Assembly (NCBI GenBank): GCA_013152695.1
Contig: JAADFV010000063.1
Span: 1 to 32,059, forward strand
Source: Chloroflexota bacterium
Lineage (GTDB): Bacteria > Chloroflexota > Anaerolineae > J102
Reading direction: 5' to 3'
Length of the DNA stretch: 32,059 nucleotides
Both the position numbers and the translations under genes were made by a program. Below, in pieces: positions 24,904 through 32,059 of this stretch; position 1 is the first letter of the stretch; the number at the start of each line of letters is the position of its first letter. A model generated the notes under the pieces. It did not search any database, was not told where the DNA came from, and worked only from the letters and a program-made list of their open reading frames with translations.

Positions 24904-25908
24904 ATGTTAGAGAAACAAATTGGTATCGATCTTGGCACTGTCAACATCCTGGTTTATGTCCGGGGTAGAGGTATTGTGCTGCAAGAGCCCAGTGTGGTGG
25001 CTATTTCTGTACGTGATAATCGTATTGTCGCCGTAGGAACGGAAGCCTCGGAGATGTTGGGACGTGCCCCCGAAAGTATCGAGGTGGCTCGACCTGTGCG
25101 TGATGGTGTGATTGCTGATTATGTCGTCACCGAAGCTATGCTCCGGCATTTCATACGCAAAGTTATTGGTCGTAATCCTCTTTTCCGCCCTCAAATTATG
25201 ATGAGCACCCCCAAAGGGGTGACGAGTGTAGAGCGTCGGGCAGTGTACGATGCTGCTATTCAGGCAGGGGCTAAGGAGGCCTATCTCATCCCGGAGCCTT
25301 TGGCAGCCGCTTATGGGGCAGGGCTGCCGATTCACACACCGACAGGCAACATGGTGGTGGATATCGGCGGAGGGACCAGTGAGGCGGCGGTGGTGGCGAT
25401 GAACGATATTGTCGTGTGGAGTAGTGTGCGCGTAGGGGGAAATCGTATCGATCGCGCCATCATTGCCTATATTCGCCGCAAGTACAATCTCATCGTGGGT
25501 GAACAGACCGCGGAAGAGTTGAAAATACAGATTGGTTCGGCACTGCCGTTGGAAGAGGAATTGGCGATGGAAGTGCGCGGGATCGATCAGGTTGCCGGTC
25601 TGCCCAAGACGATCACTGTGACTTCCGAAGAAGTGACAGAGGCTATCACCGATTCTTTGAACGCGATTGTGGCTGCCGTCAAACAAACGCTGGAAAAAAC
25701 ACCTCCTGAGCTGGCTTCGGATATTATCGATCGGGGTATGGCCTTGACAGGGGGCGGCGCCCAGTTAAGAAATATTGATCAATTGCTCACCCGAGAAACG
25801 GGCGTACCCTGCTATGTGGCAGAGAATCCTATTGCTTGCGTTGCCATCGGTGCGGGACGGACGTTGGAGAATATCGAAGTAATGCGGCGCTTCTTGCCGC
25901 CGGTTTGA
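24904..25908 (+). CDS. mreB: Rod-shape determining actin-like protein MreB
   Basis: Bacterial actin homologue that forms membrane-bound filaments and guides lateral wall synthesis. The 334-residue length is normal. Phosphate-1 motif [13 protein letters not shown] (7-19) with D9, [29 protein letters not shown], phosphate-2 [15 protein letters not shown] and the adenosine motif [13 protein letters not shown] are all present. mreC and mreD do not follow; the next gene is convergent. Either they lie elsewhere or this is a secondary MreB/Mbl-type copy. Its own promoter candidate lies just upstream. Confidence 0.93.
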   Translation: MLEKQIGIDLGTVNILVYVRGRGIVLQEPSVVAISVRDNRIVAVGTEASEMLGRAPESIEVARPVRDGVIADYVVTEAMLRHFIRKVIGRNPLFRPQIMMSTPKGVTSVERRAVYDAAIQAGAKEAYLIPEPLAAAYGAGLPIHTPTGNMVVDIGGGTSEAAVVAMNDIVVWSSVRVGGNRIDRAIIAYIRRKYNLIVGEQTAEELKIQIGSALPLEEELAMEVRGIDQVAGLPKTITVTSEEVTEAITDSLNAIVAAVKQTLEKTPPELASDIIDRGMALTGGGAQLRNIDQLLTRETGVPCYVAENPIACVAIGAGRTLENIEVMRRFLPPV

Positions 25909-25970
25909 CCCTATCTCGGCTGCTCACCCCCTCCCCCCTTTCTCTATCCCCGCGCTTGCTTTGCTACCTT

Positions 25971-26516
25971 CTACCTTTGTTCTAGAACTCGTAAAGCCAA
26001 AGCTACAGCCGTTGTCCACGAGACCACCTTAAACTCGCCTGCCATCATGGCCTTTTCTACCTCGTCGTGGCTCATTAGCAGCAATTCTTGCTCTTCAAGG
26101 TCATCAGCATCTGCGGGTGTGACATAATGGGCATTTTCAGCCAGGAAGAGATGGGCTGTAGCGATACCGCGGTTACCACCTACGGCAAAGCTCCCTAAAT
26201 GATGCCAATCAGGTGCTTCGTAGCCCGTTTCTTCGCGTAATTCACGCTGGGCCGCGAGCAAGGGCTCTTCATCTGCTTCGATATAGCCGCCGACAGGGGC
26301 CAGAGTCAGTCCTTTGACCCCATATTTACTCTGACGAAAACAGAGAAAATCCCCTTGTTCGGTAATAGCAACGACATTGACAAAATCAGGTGTCACAATC
26401 CATGACCAGTCGGGAATGATCTGGCCATCAGGTAGTTGTACCGTATGGCTTTCTACTTTCAAAAAGCGACTGTGGTCGAGAATCAGGTGCCGCTCAAGTG
26501 TTTTCCAGGGTTGCAT
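25971..26516 (-). CDS. Nudix hydrolase (ADP-ribose pyrophosphatase-like)
   Basis: A 181-residue Nudix protein. The Nudix box GGYIEADEEPLLAAQ followed by RELREETGY fits the consensus, and FLCFRQSKYGVKGLTLAPVGG before it resembles NudF/ADP-ribose pyrophosphatase sequences. A Pro about 15 residues after the box, which marks ADPRases, is not obvious, so the substrate is open. I chose ATG at 26516 (MQPWKTLERHLIL), where family resemblance begins; a longer in-frame version to 26600 would sit entirely inside the kinase gene and encodes a low-complexity extension. The gene overlaps the end of the histidine kinase gene by 23 bases and would be co-expressed with it. Confidence 0.87.
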   Translation of the reverse strand: MQPWKTLERHLILDHSRFLKVESHTVQLPDGQIIPDWSWIVTPDFVNVVAITEQGDFLCFRQSKYGVKGLTLAPVGGYIEADEEPLLAAQRELREETGYEAPDWHHLGSFAVGGNRGIATAHLFLAENAHYVTPADADDLEEQELLLMSHDEVEKAMMAGEFKVVSWTTAVALALRVLEQR

Positions 26517-28086
26517 GTTCGAGTTGTGGGGGTTGAGTGAGGGGGAGGGAGAAGTAGAAGGTGGAGCCTGTGCCCGGTGTGCTCTGGAGCCAGACATCAC
26601 CGCCGTGGGCTTTGACGATGGCTCTAACCAGATATAGCCCTAATCCCACGCCTTGGGTGCTCCGCCGTAAACTGGAGTCAACCCGATAGAAGCGTTCGAA
26701 GATCGAATCTTGCTCTTCGTAAGGTATGCCTACACCCTGGTCGGCAACAAAGACGATGACATGGTCATCTTCGACATAAGCTCCCACCCGAATTTCGCCG
26801 CCATCAGGAGCATATTTGATCGCATTACTGAGCAGATTATCGAAGACCTGGCGAATACGGCGAGCATCAGCCCGTACCAAGGGTAAATCAGGGGGAATAT
26901 CGAGGACAAAGTGATGTTTTTCGGTTTGTGTTTGGAACCGTTCGATCACGGTACGAGCAAGATGGTGGAGCGATATGTCGTCCATCTCTAGTTTGAAGGC
27001 ACCGGCCTGTAAGCGTGAGGCATCGAGCAGGTTGTTGATCAGGTGATTGAGGCGGTCGCTTTCTTCTTCGATGACCTGCCCGATTTCTGCCACCATGTCC
27101 GGGGTCCAATCGGCATCTTTGCGCGTAAGTGTGCTCGCATAGCCCTTGATTAAGCTGACCGGTGTCTTCAGTTCGTGCGAAATCACGGAAATGAAGGTAG
27201 ATTTGAGTTCTTCGGCTTCGCGATAGCGAGTGATGTCGGTAACGGTAACGATAATGTTGATGAGGCCGCCATGGCGGTCGAAGAGGGGAGAATAGGTGAC
27301 GCCGACAGTAAGGCGTTTGTGGCCGGGTCGAATAATATCGCCTTCGCCATACCAGATGTCTGTGGGAGGGGGGACCTGTTCATTCAGGCAGAGATGGTCG
27401 CCGGACATATTTTCTAAAACGAGTACTTCTCGGCAGGGTTTGCCCCGCGCTTCAGACTGAGGAACACCGGTAATGCGGGCGAGAGCACGGTTGATAACGA
27501 TTACACGCAGACTGGGATCGAGGATCATGACGCCATTAGGACTATTTTCGATAATGGCTTCGACCCGTGCTTTTTCTTCACGTAGCTGTTCGACTTGACG
27601 AGCATTACGGACAGCGATTGCAGCCTGGTCGGCAAAGTCTCGTAATAATGAACGGTCTCCGGGCGTAAAAGCAACTGATCCCGAGCGAAAAAGGAAAATC
27701 CCCCCCACAATTTCTTCATCGGCCAGCACCAAGGGTAGAGCGATGACCTGTTCGAGAGGGAGTTTGGAGGCTTCGACGACGATTTTGAGCTGACGGCGTA
27801 ATTCTGCTTCGGTCCAGAATTCGTGAGCAGGGCTCTTTTGTGCCAAATAAGGTGCCAGAGCGTGGAAGACGTCAGAAGGAAGACCGTAGCCAGTGGTGAG
27901 ACGCAGTGTCTGTTTGGATGTGGTTAAGGCCACGTAGCCGACTTCGGCGCGCACCATTTCTGCGGCGTAGCGAAGGATCGTACGCAGCAGCGAGGGGAGA
28001 TCGAGTCGTGAGGTAAGAGCACGGCTGATCTCGAGCAGAGCTTCCAGTTGTCTTTGCCGATAGTTGGAATAGAGAGAAAGGGACAT
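26494..28086 (-). CDS. Soluble GAF-PAS sensor histidine kinase
   Basis: A 530-residue histidine kinase without membrane segments. Residues about 15-165 form a GAF domain (LEISRALTSRLDLPSLLRTI at its start), 172-290 a PAS domain (IIENSPNGVMILDPSLRVIV), 295-360 the HisKA dimerisation domain with the phosphorylated H304 in FISVISHELKTPVSL, and 400-515 the ATPase domain with NLLSNAIKYAP (N box), VADQGVGIP (G1) and GVGLGLYLVR (G2). The PAS contains two cysteines (C218 in GKPCREVL and C233) that could sense redox or bind a cofactor (inference). No response regulator is adjacent, so it is an orphan here. It overlaps the downstream Nudix gene. Confidence 0.93.
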   Translation of the reverse strand: MSLSLYSNYRQRQLEALLEISRALTSRLDLPSLLRTILRYAAEMVRAEVGYVALTTSKQTLRLTTGYGLPSDVFHALAPYLAQKSPAHEFWTEAELRRQLKIVVEASKLPLEQVIALPLVLADEEIVGGIFLFRSGSVAFTPGDRSLLRDFADQAAIAVRNARQVEQLREEKARVEAIIENSPNGVMILDPSLRVIVINRALARITGVPQSEARGKPCREVLVLENMSGDHLCLNEQVPPPTDIWYGEGDIIRPGHKRLTVGVTYSPLFDRHGGLINIIVTVTDITRYREAEELKSTFISVISHELKTPVSLIKGYASTLTRKDADWTPDMVAEIGQVIEEESDRLNHLINNLLDASRLQAGAFKLEMDDISLHHLARTVIERFQTQTEKHHFVLDIPPDLPLVRADARRIRQVFDNLLSNAIKYAPDGGEIRVGAYVEDDHVIVFVADQGVGIPYEEQDSIFERFYRVDSSLRRSTQGVGLGLYLVRAIVKAHGGDVWLQSTPGTGSTFYFSLPLTQPPQLEHATLENT

Positions 28087-28122
28087 AGTGCGAGGCTAGG
28101 CGTTTGTGTGACCGGAGGAGTC

Positions 28123-28152
28123 ATTGTAGCCCGGAGAAGAGCAAGTATGCAA
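28123..28152 (-). promoter_or_regulatory. Weak candidate promoter of the histidine kinase-Nudix pair
   Basis: On the minus strand TACAAT (28128-28123) follows TTGCAT (28152-28147) with an 18-base spacer. The -10 matches 5 of 6 and the -35 only 3 of 6. Transcription would start near 28116, about 30 bases before the kinase ATG. The rest of the 262-bp gap to the sortase gene shows nothing recognisable. Confidence 0.33.
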
Positions 28153-28348
28153 GCGGCGAGCGTCCCCTGTTGTTGGATGGGACACGATTCAGTCTGGGCA
28201 GAGCTTTGCAAATACCGGCAAATTCCATACAATGGACAGATGCTGGCGCAGGCGACGGCTTGCGGCAAAGAGTTACTGTGGCCTCTTTTTCTCGAATCAG
28301 CTCATAAAATCAACTAGCCCCGGCAGCTTTTAGCTGACTGCTTCTCTC

Positions 28349-29236
28349 ATGCGTATTCGCATCTTGCCACTTGAGATAACAGCCTTACTGGTATTTCTGC
28401 TTATTGCAGGATGCCGGGGAACAGCTCACTCGAGCCTGCCTACCTTGGCTCCTACCTGGACGCCAACGCCAATACAACTACGCACGGCCACAGTGACACC
28501 ATCAATCGTAACAGTTCTCGTTCCTATGAGGGACAATGCAGCAACGCCTTCCATGGTAAACACAACCCCACCATCGCCACTCTCTCCGACCACTACCGCC
28601 ACTCTAGCTCTTCGTTCAACCCAGCCGGCGGTAAGTGCCGATCAGAAGCAAGGGGCGACGCCGGTGGTGGGGACAAAGAATGTTCGGATCGATGAAATGG
28701 GGCCGGTTTCAATTGCGACGGTTGTCCCGCTACCTGCCGGTGAGGGTGTGCCTCCGCAGAGATTACAGATTCCTGCCTTGGCACTGGATGTACCGGTTGT
28801 GGAGATGGGCTGGCATCAGGTTCAGGATGCCAGCGGATCGCATAGTGAGTGGGATGTTGTGGATGATGCCGCTGGTCATCATCTCAACTCGGCCTATCCT
28901 GGTGAGGCCGGTAATGTGGTGATTTCAGGACATAACAATATCGGTGGCAGTGTTTTTCGCTCGGTGTGCGTGATCGGGGAACCCGGCGTGGATTTCGGTT
29001 TGAGAGATACAATGATTCTCGTCGATCAGCGAGGACGGCATTTTACTTACCGTGTCAACGGCTGGCACCGGCTGGTCGAACGAAACGCCTCGCTGATTCA
29101 GCAGGAGGCCAATGCCACCTATATGCAACCGACTTCCTTTGCGCAACTGACCCTGGTCACCTGTTGGCCTCCCTCATCAAACACACACCGCGTAATCGTT
29201 ACCGGTGTTCTTACAGACATGCAACTTACTCCCTAA
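28349..29236 (+). CDS. Sortase-family transpeptidase with a lipoprotein signal
   Basis: A 295-residue surface enzyme. Residues 1-22 are a hydrophobic signal ending in LLIAGC, a good lipobox with Cys22. Residues 30-130 are a Thr/Pro/Ser-rich linker (e.g. PTWTPTPIQLRTATVTPS). The sortase domain spans about 138-292: VISGHNNIGG gives the catalytic His195, LTLVTCWP the nucleophile Cys272 and THRVIVTG the Arg281, a complete His-Cys-Arg set. Sortases usually have a plain membrane anchor, so lipid anchoring is uncommon. No LPXTG-type substrate with a hydrophobic, basic tail is in the window. It is likely a class D/E or related sortase, but the class cannot be fixed. It is followed 14 bases later by an SDR gene. 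Confidence 0.87.
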   Translation: MRIRILPLEITALLVFLLIAGCRGTAHSSLPTLAPTWTPTPIQLRTATVTPSIVTVLVPMRDNAATPSMVNTTPPSPLSPTTTATLALRSTQPAVSADQKQGATPVVGTKNVRIDEMGPVSIATVVPLPAGEGVPPQRLQIPALALDVPVVEMGWHQVQDASGSHSEWDVVDDAAGHHLNSAYPGEAGNVVISGHNNIGGSVFRSVCVIGEPGVDFGLRDTMILVDQRGRHFTYRVNGWHRLVERNASLIQQEANATYMQPTSFAQLTLVTCWPPSSNTHRVIVTGVLTDMQLTP

Positions 29237-29250
29237 AGGGATGATTCGTT

Positions 29251-30051
29251 ATGAAACTCGAACAACGTACAGTTCTCATCACTGGTGCCTCACGGGGAAT
29301 TGGAGAAGCTGCCGCATGGGCATTTGCCGACTACCCCGTTCGCTTGGTACTCCTCGCCCGTGATAACGAGCGTTTGCAGCAGGTGGCTGGAGCCCTACGG
29401 GCGCGGTCGAATGCGGAAGTCTTGGCAGTTGTGGCCGATGTGAGCAAGGCAGAGGATGTCCAGTCTGCGGTGGCAGAGGCCATGGAGAGCTTTGGCAGGA
29501 TCGATATCCTTATCAATAATGCGGGTGTGGGGATGCGTAGCCCTATCGGCGCCATCGACCTCGTCACCGCCCGTGCAGTATTCGAGGTCAATTTTTGGGG
29601 GGCGATACAATGTATTCAGGCCGTGCTCCCAACGATGCGTGCGCAACAAGACGGCTTGATTATCAACATTTCCTCCATTATTGGGCGACGGGCTGTTCCC
29701 GCCACCAGTATTTACTGTGCTTCCAAATTCGCCCTCAATGCTCTCTCGGAGGCGATACGTGTCGAGTTGATGCCGGATCACATCCGTGTGGTGAGCTTTT
29801 ATCCGGGCGTCACAGCTACTGATTTCAACAAACATGAACTGAGCGGCGATACCAGCTCCCACCACCGTAACCGGATGCCTCGAACGCCGGCAGAAAAAGT
29901 AGGGAAGGCGATTGTTCGTGCCGCCCAGCGTGAGCCCCGTGATGCCTATGCAACCTGGTTCGACCGCCTTCTTGTCTTTGGGGCTTTGACCGCCCCCTGG
30001 CTAGTAGACCTGGCGTTTTCACGATTCTATCGTCCCGCATCTACCTCTTGA
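29251..30051 (+). CDS. Short-chain dehydrogenase/reductase
   Basis: A 266-residue classical SDR: TGASRGIG (residues 11-18) is the cofactor site, followed by DILINNAGVGM, IINISSIIGRRAVP with the catalytic Ser, YCASK as the YxxxK pair and VVSFYPGVTATDF. The C-terminus is hydrophobic (FDRLLVFGALTAPWLVDLAF), which could bind membrane or substrate. The type resembles SDRs acting on lipid-like or sterol-like substrates, but specificity is unknown. The gene lies 14 bases after the sortase stop, with GGGATG near the start; the functional link between them is unclear. It differs clearly from the SDR at 13620. Confidence 0.88.
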   Translation: MKLEQRTVLITGASRGIGEAAAWAFADYPVRLVLLARDNERLQQVAGALRARSNAEVLAVVADVSKAEDVQSAVAEAMESFGRIDILINNAGVGMRSPIGAIDLVTARAVFEVNFWGAIQCIQAVLPTMRAQQDGLIINISSIIGRRAVPATSIYCASKFALNALSEAIRVELMPDHIRVVSFYPGVTATDFNKHELSGDTSSHHRNRMPRTPAEKVGKAIVRAAQREPRDAYATWFDRLLVFGALTAPWLVDLAFSRFYRPASTS

Positions 30052-30052
30052 G

Positions 30053-30082
30053 TTGGAAGGGTGCGAACGTGTGTGCTAGAAT
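30053..30082 (+). promoter_or_regulatory. Candidate extended -10 promoter before the nuclease-like gene
   Basis: TTGGAA (30053-30058) and TAGAAT (30077-30082) with an 18-base spacer; TGC directly before the -10 makes an extended -10 element. Transcription would start near 30089, about 56 bases before the ATG at 30145. Confidence 0.45.
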
Positions 30083-30144
30083 GGGGTTCGTTTGCGTATT
30101 TCTTCGCTGCCAATCACCCATGTACCACGCAATAATTATCTTTT

Positions 30145-30891
30145 ATGAACAATAGTGTTTTCTTGATGGGCTGGAATGAGATATTGGCCCGTATTTTCGA
30201 TGGTTTTGACTCCCAACAGCACATTTCTCCTCCCTGGCTGATCAATCCTGCCACCGGGCGTAAACTCAAACTCGATCTGTTGTACCCAGAAATCGGCATA
30301 GCCGTACGTTTTGTCGGCTTGCAAGGGAAGGGGCGCCGGCGTAAAAGTGATTGGGAAGAGTTGGAAGAGGCCTCGCGTAATGAAGTGCGGCGTGAGCTAT
30401 GTCGTCAGAATGGGGTGCAGTTGATTTTGCTGCAGCCGTTCCATCCCTTTCCCGGAGAACAGCTGAAAACTATCGAGATGATATTGGCCGGAACCTCACG
30501 TCGTGTGGCCCAACGGGGCCAGTTTCGTGGTAAAGCACTCTTGATGGAGCGACTTGCTGCTGCACGCAAACGTATTGCTCCTATTCGCAGGCAGGTGAAG
30601 CAGCTAGATGATCTGGCTGCCTACGCTGAATTGTGGCGAGACAGGGAGATACGCCGGGTCTCCGAGGGGCATACTCCGGCGCCAACGCCGGCGCGAGTAC
30701 GTCGCCTGAATTATCGTGTGGGGCAAGAGGTTGAACACGTGAAATATGGTGCCGGCGTCATCACTGACGTCGAGAAGGATGAAGATGATTCCACCATCAC
30801 GATTCGCTTTGTCACTGCCGGAGAACGCCGCTTTATGGCTTCACTACTCGGTGATAAGTTGAAACGGAAGCGACGAACTTCTCCTGTTTAA
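30145..30891 (+). CDS. PD-(D/E)XK nuclease-like protein with UvrD/PcrA-type C-terminal domain
   Basis: A 248-residue protein of unknown function. Residues 39-100 (GRKLKLDLLYPEIGIAVRFV, then a helix with RNEVRRELCRQNGVQLILL) follow the layout of small PD-(D/E)XK/Vsr-like nucleases: a D44 strand, E49, a beta strand and a basic helix. The strand that normally reads IExDG reads VRFVG here, so a key acidic residue is lost and activity is doubtful. A charged helical linker (130-180) joins a C-terminal domain at 189-240 (YRVGQEVEHVKYGAGVITDV, then IRFVTAGERRF) resembling the Tudor-like tail of UvrD/PcrA helicases, which contacts RNA polymerase. A nucleic-acid or polymerase-linked role is plausible (inference). 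Confidence 0.6.
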   Translation: MNNSVFLMGWNEILARIFDGFDSQQHISPPWLINPATGRKLKLDLLYPEIGIAVRFVGLQGKGRRRKSDWEELEEASRNEVRRELCRQNGVQLILLQPFHPFPGEQLKTIEMILAGTSRRVAQRGQFRGKALLMERLAAARKRIAPIRRQVKQLDDLAAYAELWRDREIRRVSEGHTPAPTPARVRRLNYRVGQEVEHVKYGAGVITDVEKDEDDSTITIRFVTAGERRFMASLLGDKLKRKRRTSPV

Positions 30892-30897
30892 GCGCCA

Positions 30898-31671
30898 TCA
30901 CCTCTCCTCATCTTCTGTTTTCCAGCTAAAGGCAATGCTGCCATGTGTTTCTTTGTTGGCTTCGGTCTGGTAGAGGGCCAGGAGCAAGATCAGCAGTGTG
31001 ACAAAGGCTATCACCTGGTTGAGGCGGTAGCCATCACCCACGAGAAGGGGCTGATCGCGAAAGGCATCAACGAAGAGGCGGATAGCAGCGTAGCCGGCGG
31101 GTGCCAGTAATGCCAATTGTCCCGGGCGCAATTTCTGAATTCGGGGCCATAACAAAGCCACCAGTAGCAGAGTTCCCACCATTTCATAATATTGCACCGG
31201 ATGCCTGGCTACACCCCACTGTGTAATCGCCCAGGGAAGGGTGGTTGCTGTACCAAAATGCTTGCCATTCAAGCCGTCGGCCAGTGCCAAGATGGCCAGG
31301 GTTAGCAAAGCGCCATAGGCGAGGGCATCGAGGAGCTCTGCCAGAGCTAAGCGGTATTTGCGCTGATACCAGATGAAGATAATCAGAACTGCAGCCAGGG
31401 CAAAGAGTGGCTGAAAGGCGGCCAGATTGGGTGAGAGGATGCTGAGGGGGTCAGCACGGTAGGCGGGGAAAAAGCGCAGGACATGGCCCAATCTACCACC
31501 AACAGCAGCCGCCAGCGCTGCATAAAAGCCAAGGTTGTAGATGTGATCTGGATCGAGACCGCGGCGTGCAGCCACTTGGGCGGCTAACCAAAGTCCCAGA
31601 TAAAAGCCCGCAAGAGCCAGGAGTGGGTAGGTAGGAAGAGCGAGAGGTCCGAGATGGATGGTAGGGAACAT
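30898..31671 (-). CDS. Divergent prolipoprotein diacylglyceryl transferase-family protein
   Basis: A 257-residue polytopic membrane protein, about seven hydrophobic segments, with the Lgt layout: N-terminal GPLALPTYPLLALAGF, VGGRLGHVL (57-65), LPWAITQWGVARHPVQYYE (145-163) and IRLFVDAFRDQP (197-208). True Lgt transfers diacylglycerol from phosphatidylglycerol to the lipobox Cys. The central signature GRxxNFxNGExxG is altered: the aligned stretch ADGLNGKHFG has Asp for the essential Asn, Lys for the Glu and no Arg, and the HGGL segment is missing. It is either a functionally drifted paralogue or a lineage-specific Lgt. It is co-directional with the thioredoxin-like gene, 8 bases apart. Confidence 0.75.
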   Translation of the reverse strand: MFPTIHLGPLALPTYPLLALAGFYLGLWLAAQVAARRGLDPDHIYNLGFYAALAAAVGGRLGHVLRFFPAYRADPLSILSPNLAAFQPLFALAAVLIIFIWYQRKYRLALAELLDALAYGALLTLAILALADGLNGKHFGTATTLPWAITQWGVARHPVQYYEMVGTLLLVALLWPRIQKLRPGQLALLAPAGYAAIRLFVDAFRDQPLLVGDGYRLNQVIAFVTLLILLLALYQTEANKETHGSIAFSWKTEDEER

Positions 31672-31679
31672 GGTGGGTC

Positions 31680-32059
31680 TTAGGGATAAATGGAGCGCAG
31701 ACGTTCCTTTAAGAGAGCGGCATTCATCTGGCCAACAACCTGGTCGCGAATCATGCCGTTTCTGTCAATGAAGAAGGTTGTAGGAAGGGAATTGATGTGA
31801 TAGAGCTGCGAGACTTGCAGGCGTTGATCGAGTACGACAGGGAAGGTGAGGTCGAGCTGTTGCAGAAAATCGCGAACAACCGTAGCTGACTCACCCTGAT
31901 TGACGCCTAAGACGACGAGGCCGTTGTCTCTGTATTCCTGAAAAGCCTGTTCTAACTCAGGCATCTCCGCCCGGCAGGGGCCACACCAGCTTGCCCAAAA
32001 GTTAAGGACAATCGCCTGTCCTCGTAAGTCTGAAAGCTGAAGGTCTGTCCCTGTAAGCG
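31680..32059 (-). CDS. TlpA/ResA-like thiol-disulfide protein, 5' end outside window
   Basis: Extracytoplasmic-type thioredoxin-fold protein. The frame runs from the window edge to TAA at 31680, giving about 126 residues with the N-terminus missing. LQLSDLRGQAIVLNFWASWC is followed by GPCRAEMPELEQAF, so the redox motif is WCGPC; LDLTFPVVLDQ and SLPTTFFIDRNGMI carry the cis-Pro and the ResA-type insert. It resembles ResA/TlpA proteins that reduce cytochrome or other disulfides outside the membrane; the anchor or signal would lie in the missing part. It is 8 bases upstream of the Lgt-like gene and probably co-transcribed with it. An internal ATG at 31964 lies after the CxxC motif and is not the start. 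Confidence 0.88.
   Translation of the reverse strand, partial: LTGTDLQLSDLRGQAIVLNFWASWCGPCRAEMPELEQAFQEYRDNGLVVLGVNQGESATVVRDFLQQLDLTFPVVLDQRLQVSQLYHINSLPTTFFIDRNGMIRDQVVGQMNAALLKERLRSIYP

Noticed and set aside
24907..25686. 259-codon open frame antisense to mreB
   Set aside because: His/Asn-rich shadow of a conserved gene; no ribosome site or motif.
26517..26600. 28-codon upstream extension of the second Nudix gene
   Set aside because: Lies entirely within the kinase C-terminus and encodes Ser/Pro-rich low complexity; the Nudix sequence starts at 26516.
28048..28317. 89-codon plus-strand frame before the sortase gene
   Set aside because: Begins inside the kinase gene on the opposite strand and shows no family resemblance.
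28433..28460. LPTLA-like sequence near the sortase N-terminus as a sorting signal
   Set aside because: It is in the N-terminal linker without a following hydrophobic helix and basic tail, so it is not an LPXTG-type signal.

Overview
The window looks like a chromosomal segment of a Chloroflexota bacterium, probably of the Anaerolineae/Caldilineae type. The hints are a helix-turn-helix/TPR protein with a central membrane anchor, a secreted repeat protein ending in a YLPLVLK-like tail (a C-terminal pattern I associate from memory with secreted Chloroflexota proteins), a stand-alone MreB, sortase- and Lgt-family proteins, and a canonical F-type ATP synthase operon with several non-ATG starts. This placement is an inference from gene content. 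No rRNA, tRNA, CRISPR array, prophage, transposase or integrase was seen.

Layout. 1-2329 (minus, 3' end cut off by the window edge) is an M16C metallopeptidase. It diverges from an M3B oligoendopeptidase F (2680-4485) whose stop overlaps the start of ribA (GTP cyclohydrolase II, 4482-5108). 5211-7349 (minus) holds an XRE-HTH/TM/TPR protein followed by a Nudix hydrolase; it diverges from a VWA-domain lipoprotein (7496-8983). 8984-9266 carries a dispersed-type repeat, followed by a small zinc-ribbon protein (minus) and a divergent control region with interleaved inverted repeats. 9846-15849 (plus) is a catabolic-looking cluster: 2-oxoacid:ferredoxin oxidoreductase alpha, a fused beta-gamma subunit, an M20D amidohydrolase, a short-chain dehydrogenase, an enoyl-CoA hydratase and a peroxiredoxin-like protein without the peroxidatic cysteine.

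16112-23317 is the complete ATP synthase operon in the order atpZ/I-like, B, E, F, H, A, G, D, C, with a good promoter upstream and a strong intrinsic terminator downstream. The c subunit has the ion-binding Glu but not the usual Na+ ligands, so H+ coupling is expected. After it come a secreted seven-repeat (probable beta-propeller) protein (23441-24721) and mreB (24904-25908).

25971-28086 (minus) is a soluble GAF-PAS histidine kinase whose 3' end overlaps a second Nudix gene. 28349-30891 (plus) encodes a lipobox-bearing sortase, an SDR, and an unusual protein combining a degenerate PD-(D/E)XK-like fold with a UvrD/PcrA-type C-terminal domain. 30898-32059 (minus) holds a divergent Lgt-family membrane protein and, upstream of it, a TlpA/ResA-like thioredoxin cut by the window end.

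Most of the window is housekeeping: energy conservation, cell shape, riboflavin and peptide turnover. The points most worth a second look are the cysteine-less peroxiredoxin-like protein, the beta-gamma oxidoreductase fusion, the nuclease-like/UvrD-tail protein, the lipoprotein-type sortase, the Lgt homologue lacking signature residues, the circularly closed seven-repeat secreted protein, and the interleaved inverted repeats at 9612-9674.
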